Part shown: positions 28,118 to 36,396 of the stretch, in pieces
Layout: every line of letters starts with the position of its first letter
Position numbering within the stretch: position 1 is the first letter of the stretch
Assembly (NCBI GenBank): GCA_003210895.1
Contig: QCUB01000011.1
Span: 1-36,396 of the forward strand
From: Prochlorococcus sp. AG-676-M04
GTDB lineage: Bacteria > Cyanobacteriota > Cyanobacteriia > PCC-6307 > Cyanobiaceae
DNA: 36,396 bases
Reading direction: 5' to 3'
Made by a program: the position numbers and the translations under genes
Notes under the pieces: model-generated
The model's database searches: none
The model's input: the letters and a program-made list of their open reading frames with translations, nothing else
What the model was told of the DNA's origin: nothing

Positions 28118-28152
28118 AATAATGTCTAATATGTTATTTGTTAGACATTATT
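28118..28152. promoter_or_regulatory. 12-bp perfect inverted repeat / hairpin
   Basis: AATAATGTCTAA-tatgttatttg-TTAGACATTATT between znuA and the GTPase gene. Confidence 0.7.
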
Positions 28153-28172
28153 CCAATTAGGTCAACTAATAG

Positions 28173-29531
28173 ATGAGAATTAACGAAAAAGTTCCAGTCA
28201 CTATCCTTACAGGATTCCTGGGTTCAGGTAAAACAACTCTTCTTAATAGAATATTAAGTGAAGAGCATGGTAAGAGAATCGCTGTAATTGAAAATGAATA
28301 CGGTGAAGTTGGGATAGATCAAGGTCTTGTAATAAATGCCGATGAAGAAGTATTTGAAATGTCTAATGGTTGCATTTGTTGTACTGTTCGCGGAGATCTT
28401 ATTAGAGTCCTTGGTAATTTAATGAAAAGAAGGGATAAATTTGACTATGTTTTAGTTGAAACAACTGGATTAGCTGACCCTGGTCCTGTTGCTCAAACAT
28501 TTTTTATGGATGAAGAAATTAGTTCTGAATTCACACTTGATGGAATAGTTACATTAGTTGATGCAGCTCATATTGATCAACAACTTGGACGTAGTGATGA
28601 GAGTTCTGAGCAAGTGGCATTTGCAGATGTCTTAGTTCTTAATAAAACTGATTTAGTCTCAGATGATGCTCTGAATAACCTTGAATCAAGATTAAGAGAT
28701 ATGAATCGAATGACTCGTATTATTCGCGCGGAGAAAGCAGAGGTTCCTATTGATACTGTTTTAAATTTGAGTGCATTCGATCTTGACCAAATTTTAAAGC
28801 GTAGACCAACTTTCTTAGAACCTGAATATCCTTTTGAATGGTCAGGAGTTTATGAAGTTGAGCCTGGGAAATATGAATTAAAACTTGAAGAAGGGCCAGA
28901 TCCTGAAATGTCTTTAGTAGCTTTTGCTAATCAAGGATTTAGTGAGGAAGAATTAAAAAAGGGTGCAGAAGCTTCTGTAAGACTTTATGCAGAAAAAGCT
29001 AAAAACTTAGAACCTGGAAATACTATTCCATATAATGAACATGTAAGTCTTAAATTGCAAAAAAAAGGATCTAAATCTTTTATTTTGGATGTTGAAAAAG
29101 CTTCAAAAGTTGGATTGTTTACACAACATACTGCTGAAGAATTTAACATGAAAGTGTTAAAAATTGATGCCCAAAATAATTTAAAGGAAATTCCTTTTAA
29201 AACTGAACGAAACTGGGTAGCAGAACATGAACATGATGACGAAGTTGGATCAATTGCAATAGAGCGTTTTGGAGATGTTGATCCTGAAAAGTTGAATACT
29301 TGGATGGGAAGACTTCTTTCCGAGAAAGGAGTTGATATATTCAGGACAAAAGGGTTTATTAGTTATTCTGGCAACCCACGAAGAATAGTATTTCAAGGAG
29401 TTCATATGTTATTTACTGCCCAACCAGATAAAGAATGGGGAAATGAACCACGAAGAAATCAACTCGTGTTTATTGGAAGAAACCTAGATGAAAAAGAGAT
29501 GCAAGAGGGATTTGATAAGTGCCTGATATAG
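28173..29531 (+). CDS. COG0523/CobW-family GTPase, putative zinc metallochaperone
   Basis: GFLGSGKTTLLNRIL, SNGCICCTVRGDL (CxCC), LNKTDLV; zinc cluster context. Confidence 0.92.
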   Translation: MRINEKVPVTILTGFLGSGKTTLLNRILSEEHGKRIAVIENEYGEVGIDQGLVINADEEVFEMSNGCICCTVRGDLIRVLGNLMKRRDKFDYVLVETTGLADPGPVAQTFFMDEEISSEFTLDGIVTLVDAAHIDQQLGRSDESSEQVAFADVLVLNKTDLVSDDALNNLESRLRDMNRMTRIIRAEKAEVPIDTVLNLSAFDLDQILKRRPTFLEPEYPFEWSGVYEVEPGKYELKLEEGPDPEMSLVAFANQGFSEEELKKGAEASVRLYAEKAKNLEPGNTIPYNEHVSLKLQKKGSKSFILDVEKASKVGLFTQHTAEEFNMKVLKIDAQNNLKEIPFKTERNWVAEHEHDDEVGSIAIERFGDVDPEKLNTWMGRLLSEKGVDIFRTKGFISYSGNPRRIVFQGVHMLFTAQPDKEWGNEPRRNQLVFIGRNLDEKEMQEGFDKCLI

Positions 29532-30592
29532 AACCATTTAGCCCTAGAGGCATGTTTCATGAGGGTTGGACTGCTAAAGTTGATGATTACGCAATAGTTT
29601 GTGGTTGGGCTATAAGAGGGAAGCTTTTTATCGTTGGAGATGTAGTCGGAGGACTTTATGGGTTCGAAGGAGATACAGGTAAGCTTATTTGGAAAAAGGA
29701 TGAAGCCCATTCAGGAGGTCTTCTTGCAATGTCTATCCATCCTAATGGAGAGATTTTTGCAACTTCAGGGCAAGACGGAATAGTTCGAATATTAAATTGC
29801 AATAATGGGGAAGAAATTAAAGCTATTAAACTTGGTAAAGGTTGGGTAGAACATTTAAGTTGGTCAAATGGCGGTTTATATTTAGCCATAGCTTTTTCCA
29901 AAAAAGTATATGTATTTAATCAAGATGGTAATGAAGAATGGGTTTCTGAAGAACATCCAAGTACAGTAAGCGCGATATCTTGGTCGAATAAAAATGAATT
30001 AGCAACGGCATGCTACGGACGAGTAACTTTCTTTGACGTAGCAAATAAAAAGACCAATCAAAAACTTGAATGGCAAGGTTCCTTAGTATCGATGCAGTTA
30101 AGCCCTGATGGAGATATAGTCGCTTGTGGAAGTCAAGATAATTCAGTACATTTCTGGCGTAGATCAACAGGACTTGATGCTGAAATGACAGGTTATCCAG
30201 GAAAGCCTTCTCACCTTTCTTTTGATGATACTGGCATGCTATTAGCAACAAGTGGTAGCGAAAGAATTACAGTATGGAGTTTTTCAGGTAATGGCCCTGA
30301 AGGAACTATGCCTGGAGAATTATGTCATCATAGTGAACCAATTTCTAGCCTAGCTTTTTCTAATAAAGGTTTGTTAGTTGCCTCTGGATCAAGAGATGGT
30401 TCAGTCGTAGCTAGTTTTCTTAAAAACGATGGTAATGGTGATCCTGTTGGGGCTGCTTTTGCTGGAGATTTAGTTGGAGATATTGCTTGGAGACCCGATG
30501 ACTGTGCTTTAGCCGCAGTTAATGCAAAGGGTGTTGTAACCGTTTGGAATTTCAAAGTACGTACTAGTTCCTTTTCAAAGGGATTCAAGTAA
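29519..30592 (+). CDS. WD40-repeat protein, GTG start overlapping the GTPase gene
   Basis: repeats such as LLAMSIHPNGEIFATSGQDGIVRIL, SLAFSNKGLLVASGSRDGSVV. Confidence 0.9.
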   Translation: MPDIEPFSPRGMFHEGWTAKVDDYAIVCGWAIRGKLFIVGDVVGGLYGFEGDTGKLIWKKDEAHSGGLLAMSIHPNGEIFATSGQDGIVRILNCNNGEEIKAIKLGKGWVEHLSWSNGGLYLAIAFSKKVYVFNQDGNEEWVSEEHPSTVSAISWSNKNELATACYGRVTFFDVANKKTNQKLEWQGSLVSMQLSPDGDIVACGSQDNSVHFWRRSTGLDAEMTGYPGKPSHLSFDDTGMLLATSGSERITVWSFSGNGPEGTMPGELCHHSEPISSLAFSNKGLLVASGSRDGSVVASFLKNDGNGDPVGAAFAGDLVGDIAWRPDDCALAAVNAKGVVTVWNFKVRTSSFSKGFK

Positions 30593-30608
30593 TTAATAGC
30601 TTATAAAT

Positions 30609-30773
30609 TTACCAATAATTAGTTTTCAAATGTCTCTCCATACAAATCACTTCGCAGTCATTATCTATACCTTTTGGATGAATATCACAATATGAAAGAC
30701 ATTGTAAATATTCATCTATAGGATTATTCGTATCAATATTATTTTGATTATTTTGAATTTTTGAATTAGTCAT
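30609..30773 (-). CDS. small twin CX3C protein (54 aa)
   Basis: MTNSKIQNNQNNIDTNNPIDEYLQCLSYCDIHPKGIDNDCEVICMERHLKTNYW*; absent from ORF track. Confidence 0.65.
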   Translation of the reverse strand: MTNSKIQNNQNNIDTNNPIDEYLQCLSYCDIHPKGIDNDCEVICMERHLKTNYW

Positions 30774-31083
30774 AAATAGATTTCCTCAATTCATTTAGAG
30801 TTAACATAAACGAAGGAAATAAGAAAAGAAATGAGCAAAACTTCCTAAATATTAAGCAAGAAATATTTATGATTTAAAACTAAAAATAAACAAATTGATT
30901 ACCACTATCGGACATTTTGGATTAAAAATCAATGCGTACAAAAACGGATTGTTAATTAAAAATATTTGGATTAATTTATGAATGCTGAGTTTTAGGAGGT
31001 CTTTCAAAATGATCGATAGCCTGCCTGCAATTTCGGAATAATACCGAACTGATTTAATTAACTGCTCCAATTATTTTTTATTA

Positions 31084-31203
31084 ATGTCTGAACTTACTTC
31101 TTCTGCATCGTTTAGGTGCCCTATAAGAAAAAGTTCAATACTAGAGTCTTTGCCCCAGTTAAAAAAATTTAGTTACTTAAGGTTAGTTTTAGCTAAAGAA
31201 TAA
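31084..31203 (+). CDS. possible small protein (39 aa)
   Basis: MSELTSSASFRCPIRKSSILESLPQLKKFSYLRLVLAKE* upstream of a strong terminator; short so uncertain. Confidence 0.25.
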   Translation: MSELTSSASFRCPIRKSSILESLPQLKKFSYLRLVLAKE

Positions 31204-31268
31204 TTAACAACTAGGATCAATGATTTAGGCTGGTTGCTAATTTTGATAGAAAAAATAAGTAAGAGAAT

Positions 31269-31302
31269 AAAAAGGAGTGCTTTTAAAAGCACTCCTTTTT
31301 TT
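31269..31302 (+). terminator. strong intrinsic terminator
   Basis: AAAAAGGAGTGCTTTTAAAAGCACTCCTTTTT perfect 32-bp palindrome followed by T tract. Confidence 0.85.
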
Positions 31303-31388
31303 AATTTAGATAAAAATAAATTTGGCATTATTATTTTTCTTGAGCTATTAATTGTAATAACAAACTTTATTGAAATAGGTGTTAAAAA

Positions 31389-31535
31389 GTGTCAAATAAA
31401 CTTAGATATTTTTCTGACTTATTAGCTAGAGTGATTATTGAAATTGAATACAAAATAGTTGTTAAGAAATTAAAGAGACAAGATCTGATAGCAGATGTTG
31501 ACGATCAGAGATTACACCATTTCATATCTTACTAA
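31389..31535 (+). CDS. small hypothetical protein (48 aa), GTG start
   Basis: MSNKLRYFSDLLARVIIEIEYKIVVKKLKRQDLIADVDDQRLHHFISY*; absent from ORF track. Confidence 0.45.
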   Translation: MSNKLRYFSDLLARVIIEIEYKIVVKKLKRQDLIADVDDQRLHHFISY

Positions 31536-31659
31536 TAAGTTTCACTTTAATTAAATGAATAACAATATTACCTTTAAAAAATTTCAACTAAACTACAAAT
31601 CTATTTTAAATTTAATTATTTGTATTTCTAATACTATTAATAGAATTTTGTTTTAATGA

Positions 31660-31938
31660 ATGAAAAATTATTATTGTCCATACTGTAATCCCAAATATCA
31701 ATTTCATAAGAAATCAACAACTGGGGAATTGATATGTGGTTTATGTGGGGATCCCCTTGTAAAAAAACCATATATTAAAATTAAACAGCTAGTTGCTATT
31801 ATTGCTTCCTTATCATTATTACTCCCTCTGATTTACACATTTATTTATTTAATTAAAAACCAAATAAATCCTCCTAAGAGAAATTATCAAGCCCATAATA
31901 TTTCAATCCACAAATCATCAATACAAAAAACATATTAA
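31660..31938 (+). CDS. zinc-ribbon protein with TM helix
   Basis: YYCPYCNPKYQFHKKSTTGELICGLCGDPL then hydrophobic helix. Confidence 0.7.
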   Translation: MKNYYCPYCNPKYQFHKKSTTGELICGLCGDPLVKKPYIKIKQLVAIIASLSLLLPLIYTFIYLIKNQINPPKRNYQAHNISIHKSSIQKTY

Positions 31939-32156
31939 CCTCTACAAAGTGATTTAGTTAAACAAGAATAATTATCTTCAATTTGATTTTTAAAATTAAT
32001 ATTATCTAACTCTTTAACCTTAGTAATTGGAGTAACTGATTCTTTGCAATGCTTCTTACAGCCTCCATTTAAAGAGTTGTGAGCTTGTGAAAATTGAATA
32101 TTTGTTATTAAAAATAAAAATATTAAATTAATTGCTTGTTTTATTTTTGATTTCAT
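31935..32156 (-). CDS. hypothetical exported Cys-containing protein
   Basis: signal peptide-like N-terminus, NGGCKKHCKES motif. Confidence 0.55.
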   Translation of the reverse strand: MKSKIKQAINLIFLFLITNIQFSQAHNSLNGGCKKHCKESVTPITKVKELDNINFKNQIEDNYSCLTKSLCRG

Positions 32157-32202
32157 TTTTAAACTAATTTATCTTTTAACTGTTCGTAATAAATAATATC
32201 AA

Positions 32203-32526
32203 TTAATTCCAAGGGGTGTTAATAAGTCCCCAAATATCAAAAAAGAAAAATAAAATAGCAATGACTACTAAATCCCAGGCTCTCTCCCTAAAAGCCCAAG
32301 GAGCAATAAAAACTTCTCCTAAACCATGAAGCGCAGCTCCAGTAGGTAGATGATCTAAAACAAGTAAACTATGAGAAAGTATAAAAAGTAAACTTGCAAA
32401 ATATCTAAAAAAAACAAATTGCCATTTGCCTGAATTCATGTTTTTTAAGATTTTTATGAAATATACTTCAATGATTAAAATAAATAAATAGATAGTGTTT
32501 GTATATATTTCTTTTTGTATTAACAA
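32203..32526 (-). CDS. hypothetical membrane protein
   Basis: 107-aa ORF with several hydrophobic segments. Confidence 0.6.
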   Translation of the reverse strand: MLIQKEIYTNTIYLFILIIEVYFIKILKNMNSGKWQFVFFRYFASLLFILSHSLLVLDHLPTGAALHGLGEVFIAPWAFRERAWDLVVIAILFFFFDIWGLINTPWN

Positions 32527-32566
32527 ATACTTATTAGGGCTTCAACCTAAAGTAAAAAGTTAGTAA

Positions 32567-34012
32567 ATGAAGAGATATATGTTTTCAAATTATCGCCCTA
32601 AAAATAGTTTTGATGAATACTTTAAAGACAATGTAAATTCTGCTAGAGAAATTTTATCCCCCTTATTGTCCGCTCTTGATAATATGGGTCTAACCGAACT
32701 GAACAGAAATCACTCAGCAGCCAAGAAATTATTACTTAGGCATGGAGCAACTTTCAGGTTAAATGACACAGGATTAAAAGGAACAGAAAGAATACTACCA
32801 TTTGACCCTTTACCAAGGATAATAAGTAAGGATGATTGGATAACATTAGAAGAAGGACTAAAACAGAGACTTGAGGCAATAGATCTATTCTTAGATGATG
32901 TATATAACTCTCAAAATATTATTAATGATGGAATAATTCCAAGAGAGTTGATAGAGAGCTCAGATGGATGGAGACCTCAAATGTTAGGTTTTAAGCCTCC
33001 ATTAAATAAATGGTGTCAAATTTCAGGACTTGATTTAATAAGAGATGGAAAAGGTACTTGGCATGTTTTAGAAGATAATTTGCGATGTCCTTCTGGTGTA
33101 GCTTATTTTCTAGAGAATAGATTAGTTATGAAGAATATCTTTCCTAACCTTTTCTCGGGAAGAATAGTTAAACCTATTGATGATTACCCATCATATTTAC
33201 TAAAAACGCTCAAAGAACTTGCTGTTTGGACAGATACTCCAAAAATAGTCTTATTAACTCCTGGAATTTTTAATAGTGCCTATTTCGAACATAGTTATCT
33301 AGCTCAAGAAATGGGAATTCAATTAGTTCAAGGTCATGACCTTGTTTGTATTGATGATTATGCTTACTTAAAAACTACATCTGGATTAAAGAGGGTGGAT
33401 GTAATTTATAGAAGAATTGATGATGATTTTTTAGATCCAATTCATTTTAGAAAAGATTCATATTTAGGTGTTAGTGGATTACTGGATGTTATGAAAGCAG
33501 GTCATGTTGCCCTCGCAAATGCTCCTGGGACAGGATTAGCAGATGACAAAATGATTTATTCTTTTGTTCCTAAAATAATAAAATATTTTCTTGATGAAGA
33601 ACCAATTATAAAAAACGTTGAAACCTATATTTGCTATTACGAAAAGGATAGAGAATATGTTTTAAAAAACCTTCCAAAACTTGTTGTTAAATCAGTCTCA
33701 GAAGCGGGTGGATATGGAATGTTAATTGGTCCCCAATCAACTACAACTGAGATAAATGAATTCTCTGATAAAATTAAAAAAAATCCAAGAAATTTTATAG
33801 CTCAACCTACTCTAGAACTTTCTACAGTCCCCTCATTATGTGATGGTGAACTTTATCCTTGCCACGTTGATTTAAGACCTTATATTTTAAGGGGCAAAGA
33901 TTCTTGGGTAAGTCCAGGAGGGCTAACTAGAGTTGCTTTAAGAAAAGGATCATTAGTAGTTAATTCATCTCAGGGTGGTGGATGCAAAGATACATGGGTT
34001 GTAGGAAATTAA
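32567..34012 (+). CDS. circularly permuted ATP-grasp protein (COG2308)
   Basis: GTERILPFDPLPRII, DGWRPQMLGFKPP, LEDNLRCPSGVAYFLENR, RRIDDDFLDP, KSVSEAGGYGMLIGP. Confidence 0.9.
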   Translation: MKRYMFSNYRPKNSFDEYFKDNVNSAREILSPLLSALDNMGLTELNRNHSAAKKLLLRHGATFRLNDTGLKGTERILPFDPLPRIISKDDWITLEEGLKQRLEAIDLFLDDVYNSQNIINDGIIPRELIESSDGWRPQMLGFKPPLNKWCQISGLDLIRDGKGTWHVLEDNLRCPSGVAYFLENRLVMKNIFPNLFSGRIVKPIDDYPSYLLKTLKELAVWTDTPKIVLLTPGIFNSAYFEHSYLAQEMGIQLVQGHDLVCIDDYAYLKTTSGLKRVDVIYRRIDDDFLDPIHFRKDSYLGVSGLLDVMKAGHVALANAPGTGLADDKMIYSFVPKIIKYFLDEEPIIKNVETYICYYEKDREYVLKNLPKLVVKSVSEAGGYGMLIGPQSTTTEINEFSDKIKKNPRNFIAQPTLELSTVPSLCDGELYPCHVDLRPYILRGKDSWVSPGGLTRVALRKGSLVVNSSQGGGCKDTWVVGN

Positions 34013-34013
34013 T

Positions 34014-34967
34014 ATGCTTTTAAGTCGGGTAGCTGAATCTCTTTATTGGATTAATCGTTATTTAGAACGTGCGGAAAATATCTCTCGTTTCGTCGAAGTA
34101 AGTGAAGCGATGTCTTTAGATTGTCCGCCAGGTAGTGCAGAACCATGGCTTCCACTTATTGATGCTTCAAGTGATAGAGAAACTTTTGATTCAAGATTTC
34201 CAGAAAAAAAGCAAGATGATGTTATTAATTTTTTAATAAGAGATCGTATAAATCCCAACAGCATAATCTCTTGTATTCAAAAGGCAAGAGAAAATGCAAG
34301 GCAAATAAGAGACGTAATGACATCTGAGATGTGGGAACAGATAAATATTTTATATTGGAATTTACAAGAGGGTGAAACAATATGGGATCTTTCAAGACAG
34401 GAGCAATTAAGTGAAATAAGAAGAGGATGTCAGTTGTTTTACGGAATTACAGATGCAACTCTAAGTAAAGATCTTGCATGTCAATTTAGTATTTTAGGAA
34501 GATTACTAGAAAGAGCAGATAAGACATCAAGAATATTAGATGTAAAATACTATTTACTACTACCAAGCTTAGATGAGCTAGGAGGCGTACTTGATGAGTT
34601 GCAATGGATTGCTCTTTTGCGTTCGGCCGGGGCTTATCAAATGTTCAGGAAAGCAGAACAAAATTCCATTAAGCCAAATTCAGTAGCAAGATTTCTCTTG
34701 CTAGATAATAATTTCCCAAGATCTGTTAGATATTGCTTAGATGGTATAAGTAATACACTTAAAATGATAGATAAAAATCCAATATCAGATAATCCCTCAA
34801 AACTTGAATGCATGAGAGGTTTACTTAAAGCAAAGTGGAGTTATATCAGAATTGAAGATATAATCGATAACGGACTTCATGAAGCTATTGATTCACTGCA
34901 AATTGATTTAAACAAACTGCATAATCTTATACAAGATAAATATTTTATAAATAAAGAGTTTGATTAA
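34014..34967 (+). CDS. alpha-E domain protein (COG2307)
   Basis: LLSRVAESLYWINRYLERAENISRFVEV, GRLLERADKTSRILDVKYY. Confidence 0.92.
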   Translation: MLLSRVAESLYWINRYLERAENISRFVEVSEAMSLDCPPGSAEPWLPLIDASSDRETFDSRFPEKKQDDVINFLIRDRINPNSIISCIQKARENARQIRDVMTSEMWEQINILYWNLQEGETIWDLSRQEQLSEIRRGCQLFYGITDATLSKDLACQFSILGRLLERADKTSRILDVKYYLLLPSLDELGGVLDELQWIALLRSAGAYQMFRKAEQNSIKPNSVARFLLLDNNFPRSVRYCLDGISNTLKMIDKNPISDNPSKLECMRGLLKAKWSYIRIEDIIDNGLHEAIDSLQIDLNKLHNLIQDKYFINKEFD

Positions 34968-35827
34968 TGAAAATAAAATATATTCATAACCTTGAATATT
35001 CTTATGAAGAATCAGTTCAATTAGGGGAACATAGATTATGTATCAAACCAAGATCGCATGGATTTCAAAGGTTGATAAATTTTGATTTAAATATCTCTCC
35101 AAATCCTAAGATTCTTTATCCTTTACTAGCAGCAAGCGGTGAAGAGATTAACAGAATTACCTTTGAGGGCTATACAAATAATCTTTCGATTAAAGCCGTC
35201 AGCGAGGTTGAGACTCTTGAACATCCAGATATTTTTGATGGTGTTAAAGAAAGAGATCTTACATTACCCTTTTGCAGAAGCATCATAAATAGAGATCTTC
35301 AAGGTGCCCTAGAAGGATGGATGCCAAATGGACAGCATGATCCTTCTGCTGTTGAATTAGCTCAAGAAGCTTTGGCAGGCAGCAGCAATAATGCATTATC
35401 TTTCACATATCAATTAATAGAAATTATTCAGGATCGAGTAAAGTACACAAAAAGACATACAGGGCCAGCATGGCCAGCCAGCAGAACTCTTAGAGAAAGA
35501 GTTGGATCATGCAGAGACTTAGCAATGCTTATGGTAGAAGCCTGCAGATCAGTTGGGATTCCAAGCAGGTTTGTCAGTGGTTATCATTTTGAAGATCCCT
35601 TACCAAATGAATTTGATCTACATGCATGGGCTGAATTATATATTCCTGGAGCAGGATGGAGAGGTTTTGATCCAAGTGGTAAAGGATTAATAGATGAGAG
35701 ATATTTAACATTAGTATCTTCTTCAAAATCTAACCTTACAGCTGTAATAACAGGAAACTTTAGAGGAAGAACAAACCTAAAGAATAATTTTTCATGGGAA
35801 ATAAGACCTCTACAAATTAATAATTAA
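34967..35827 (+). CDS. transglutaminase-like protein (COG1305)
   Basis: RTLRERVGSCRDLAMLMVEACRSVGIPSRFVSGY...DLHAWAELYIPGAGWRGFDPS. Confidence 0.93.
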   Translation: MKIKYIHNLEYSYEESVQLGEHRLCIKPRSHGFQRLINFDLNISPNPKILYPLLAASGEEINRITFEGYTNNLSIKAVSEVETLEHPDIFDGVKERDLTLPFCRSIINRDLQGALEGWMPNGQHDPSAVELAQEALAGSSNNALSFTYQLIEIIQDRVKYTKRHTGPAWPASRTLRERVGSCRDLAMLMVEACRSVGIPSRFVSGYHFEDPLPNEFDLHAWAELYIPGAGWRGFDPSGKGLIDERYLTLVSSSKSNLTAVITGNFRGRTNLKNNFSWEIRPLQINN

Positions 35828-36011
35828 TCAAACTTCTAAAATACAAAAACTTAAAAAGGTTATAAAAAACGTTTAATTCCATTGAGGTGTTTCTAATTTA
35901 GTGTTCAATGATACGCTATTTTGAATATTTATCTGTTTTCATTTGTTTAATATTTAAAACAAATTGAACTCAACTTTAAAAATCGAACTTATCAAGCCAA
36001 ACAAGTCCGAA

Positions 36012-36396
36012 ATGTTTGAATTGAAAAGTTACGAAAAATTTCGCGATACGGAAGATGTTAGATTTTTCGATATTAGTATAAATAACTCAAATTTTAGAGA
36101 CCTAGTTATTCATAAAGGTCCTGCTGTAAGTCCTCCTAATGATGAGGCATTAGGCAATTGGCAATTTTATATTCATCACAATCAAGAAGATAATCTCTTA
36201 GCTATATCAGGAGGTCGGACATTTTTTCTCGTTAACTTCGGCTGGGAATATCCTTTCTACAAAGTAAGATTAGAATCTTGTGGTTTAATATTGAAAATAC
36301 CTAGAGGTACATACCATAGATCTGTTTCTGATGAAAATGGATCTATTGTTTTAAATCAAGCAATAAGGGATGAAGAAGGTAGTATTGAATCTGAAT
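36012..36396 (+). CDS. partial cupin-like protein, runs off the window
   Basis: MFELKSYEKFRDTEDVRFFDISINNSNFRDLVIHKGPAVSPPNDEALGNWQFYIHHNQEDNLLAISGGRTFFLVNFGWEYPFYKVRLESCGLILKIPRGTYHRSVSDENGSIVLNQAIRDEEG...; IPRGTYHR cupin-type motif; absent from ORF track. Confidence 0.6.
   Translation, partial: MFELKSYEKFRDTEDVRFFDISINNSNFRDLVIHKGPAVSPPNDEALGNWQFYIHHNQEDNLLAISGGRTFFLVNFGWEYPFYKVRLESCGLILKIPRGTYHRSVSDENGSIVLNQAIRDEEGSIESE

Noticed and set aside
29459-30588. Minus-strand ORFs across the WD40 gene (29459-29710, 29656-29901, 29916-30251, 30328-30588)
   Set aside because: Antisense shadows of a clear WD40 coding frame.
30867-31070. 67-aa minus-strand ORF
   Set aside because: No family features and overlaps the better supported plus-strand transcript candidate; kept only as unexplained region.
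31234-31425. 63-aa plus-strand ORF
   Set aside because: Runs straight through the strong palindromic terminator; coding unlikely.

Overview
AT-rich, densely packed cyanobacterial window. Gene content and style (very low GC, many small cyanobacteria-specific ORFs, ssl1498-like protein, DUF2839, PAP/fibrillin proteins) point to a high-light-type Prochlorococcus; this is inferred, not searched. Recognisable genes: DCC-family oxidoreductase, MBL-fold hydrolase, aminopeptidase N, PurT, glutathione peroxidase, TatA/B-like protein, tRNA-dihydrouridine synthase, DUF2470 protein, acyl-CoA thioesterase, membrane-anchored Mrr-like nuclease, MAPEG protein, two PAP/fibrillin proteins, OsmC protein, DUF1499 protein, a zinc island (znuB, zur, znuC, znuA, COG0523 GTPase, WD40 protein), and a circularly-permuted ATP-grasp / alpha-E / transglutaminase operon. 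I also read several sub-60-aa ORFs missing from the supplied track, a partial cupin-like ORF at the right edge, a probable Yfr2-family sRNA on the minus strand near 23.1-23.2 kb, intrinsic terminators and two candidate Zur boxes. The most interesting observation is that the central insert of ZnuA and the middle of the neighbouring COG0523 GTPase appear to carry the same ~110-aa module (FEW[SA]G...DPxM...FTxHxxxEF). No mobile elements, CRISPR arrays, rRNA or tRNA genes were recognised.
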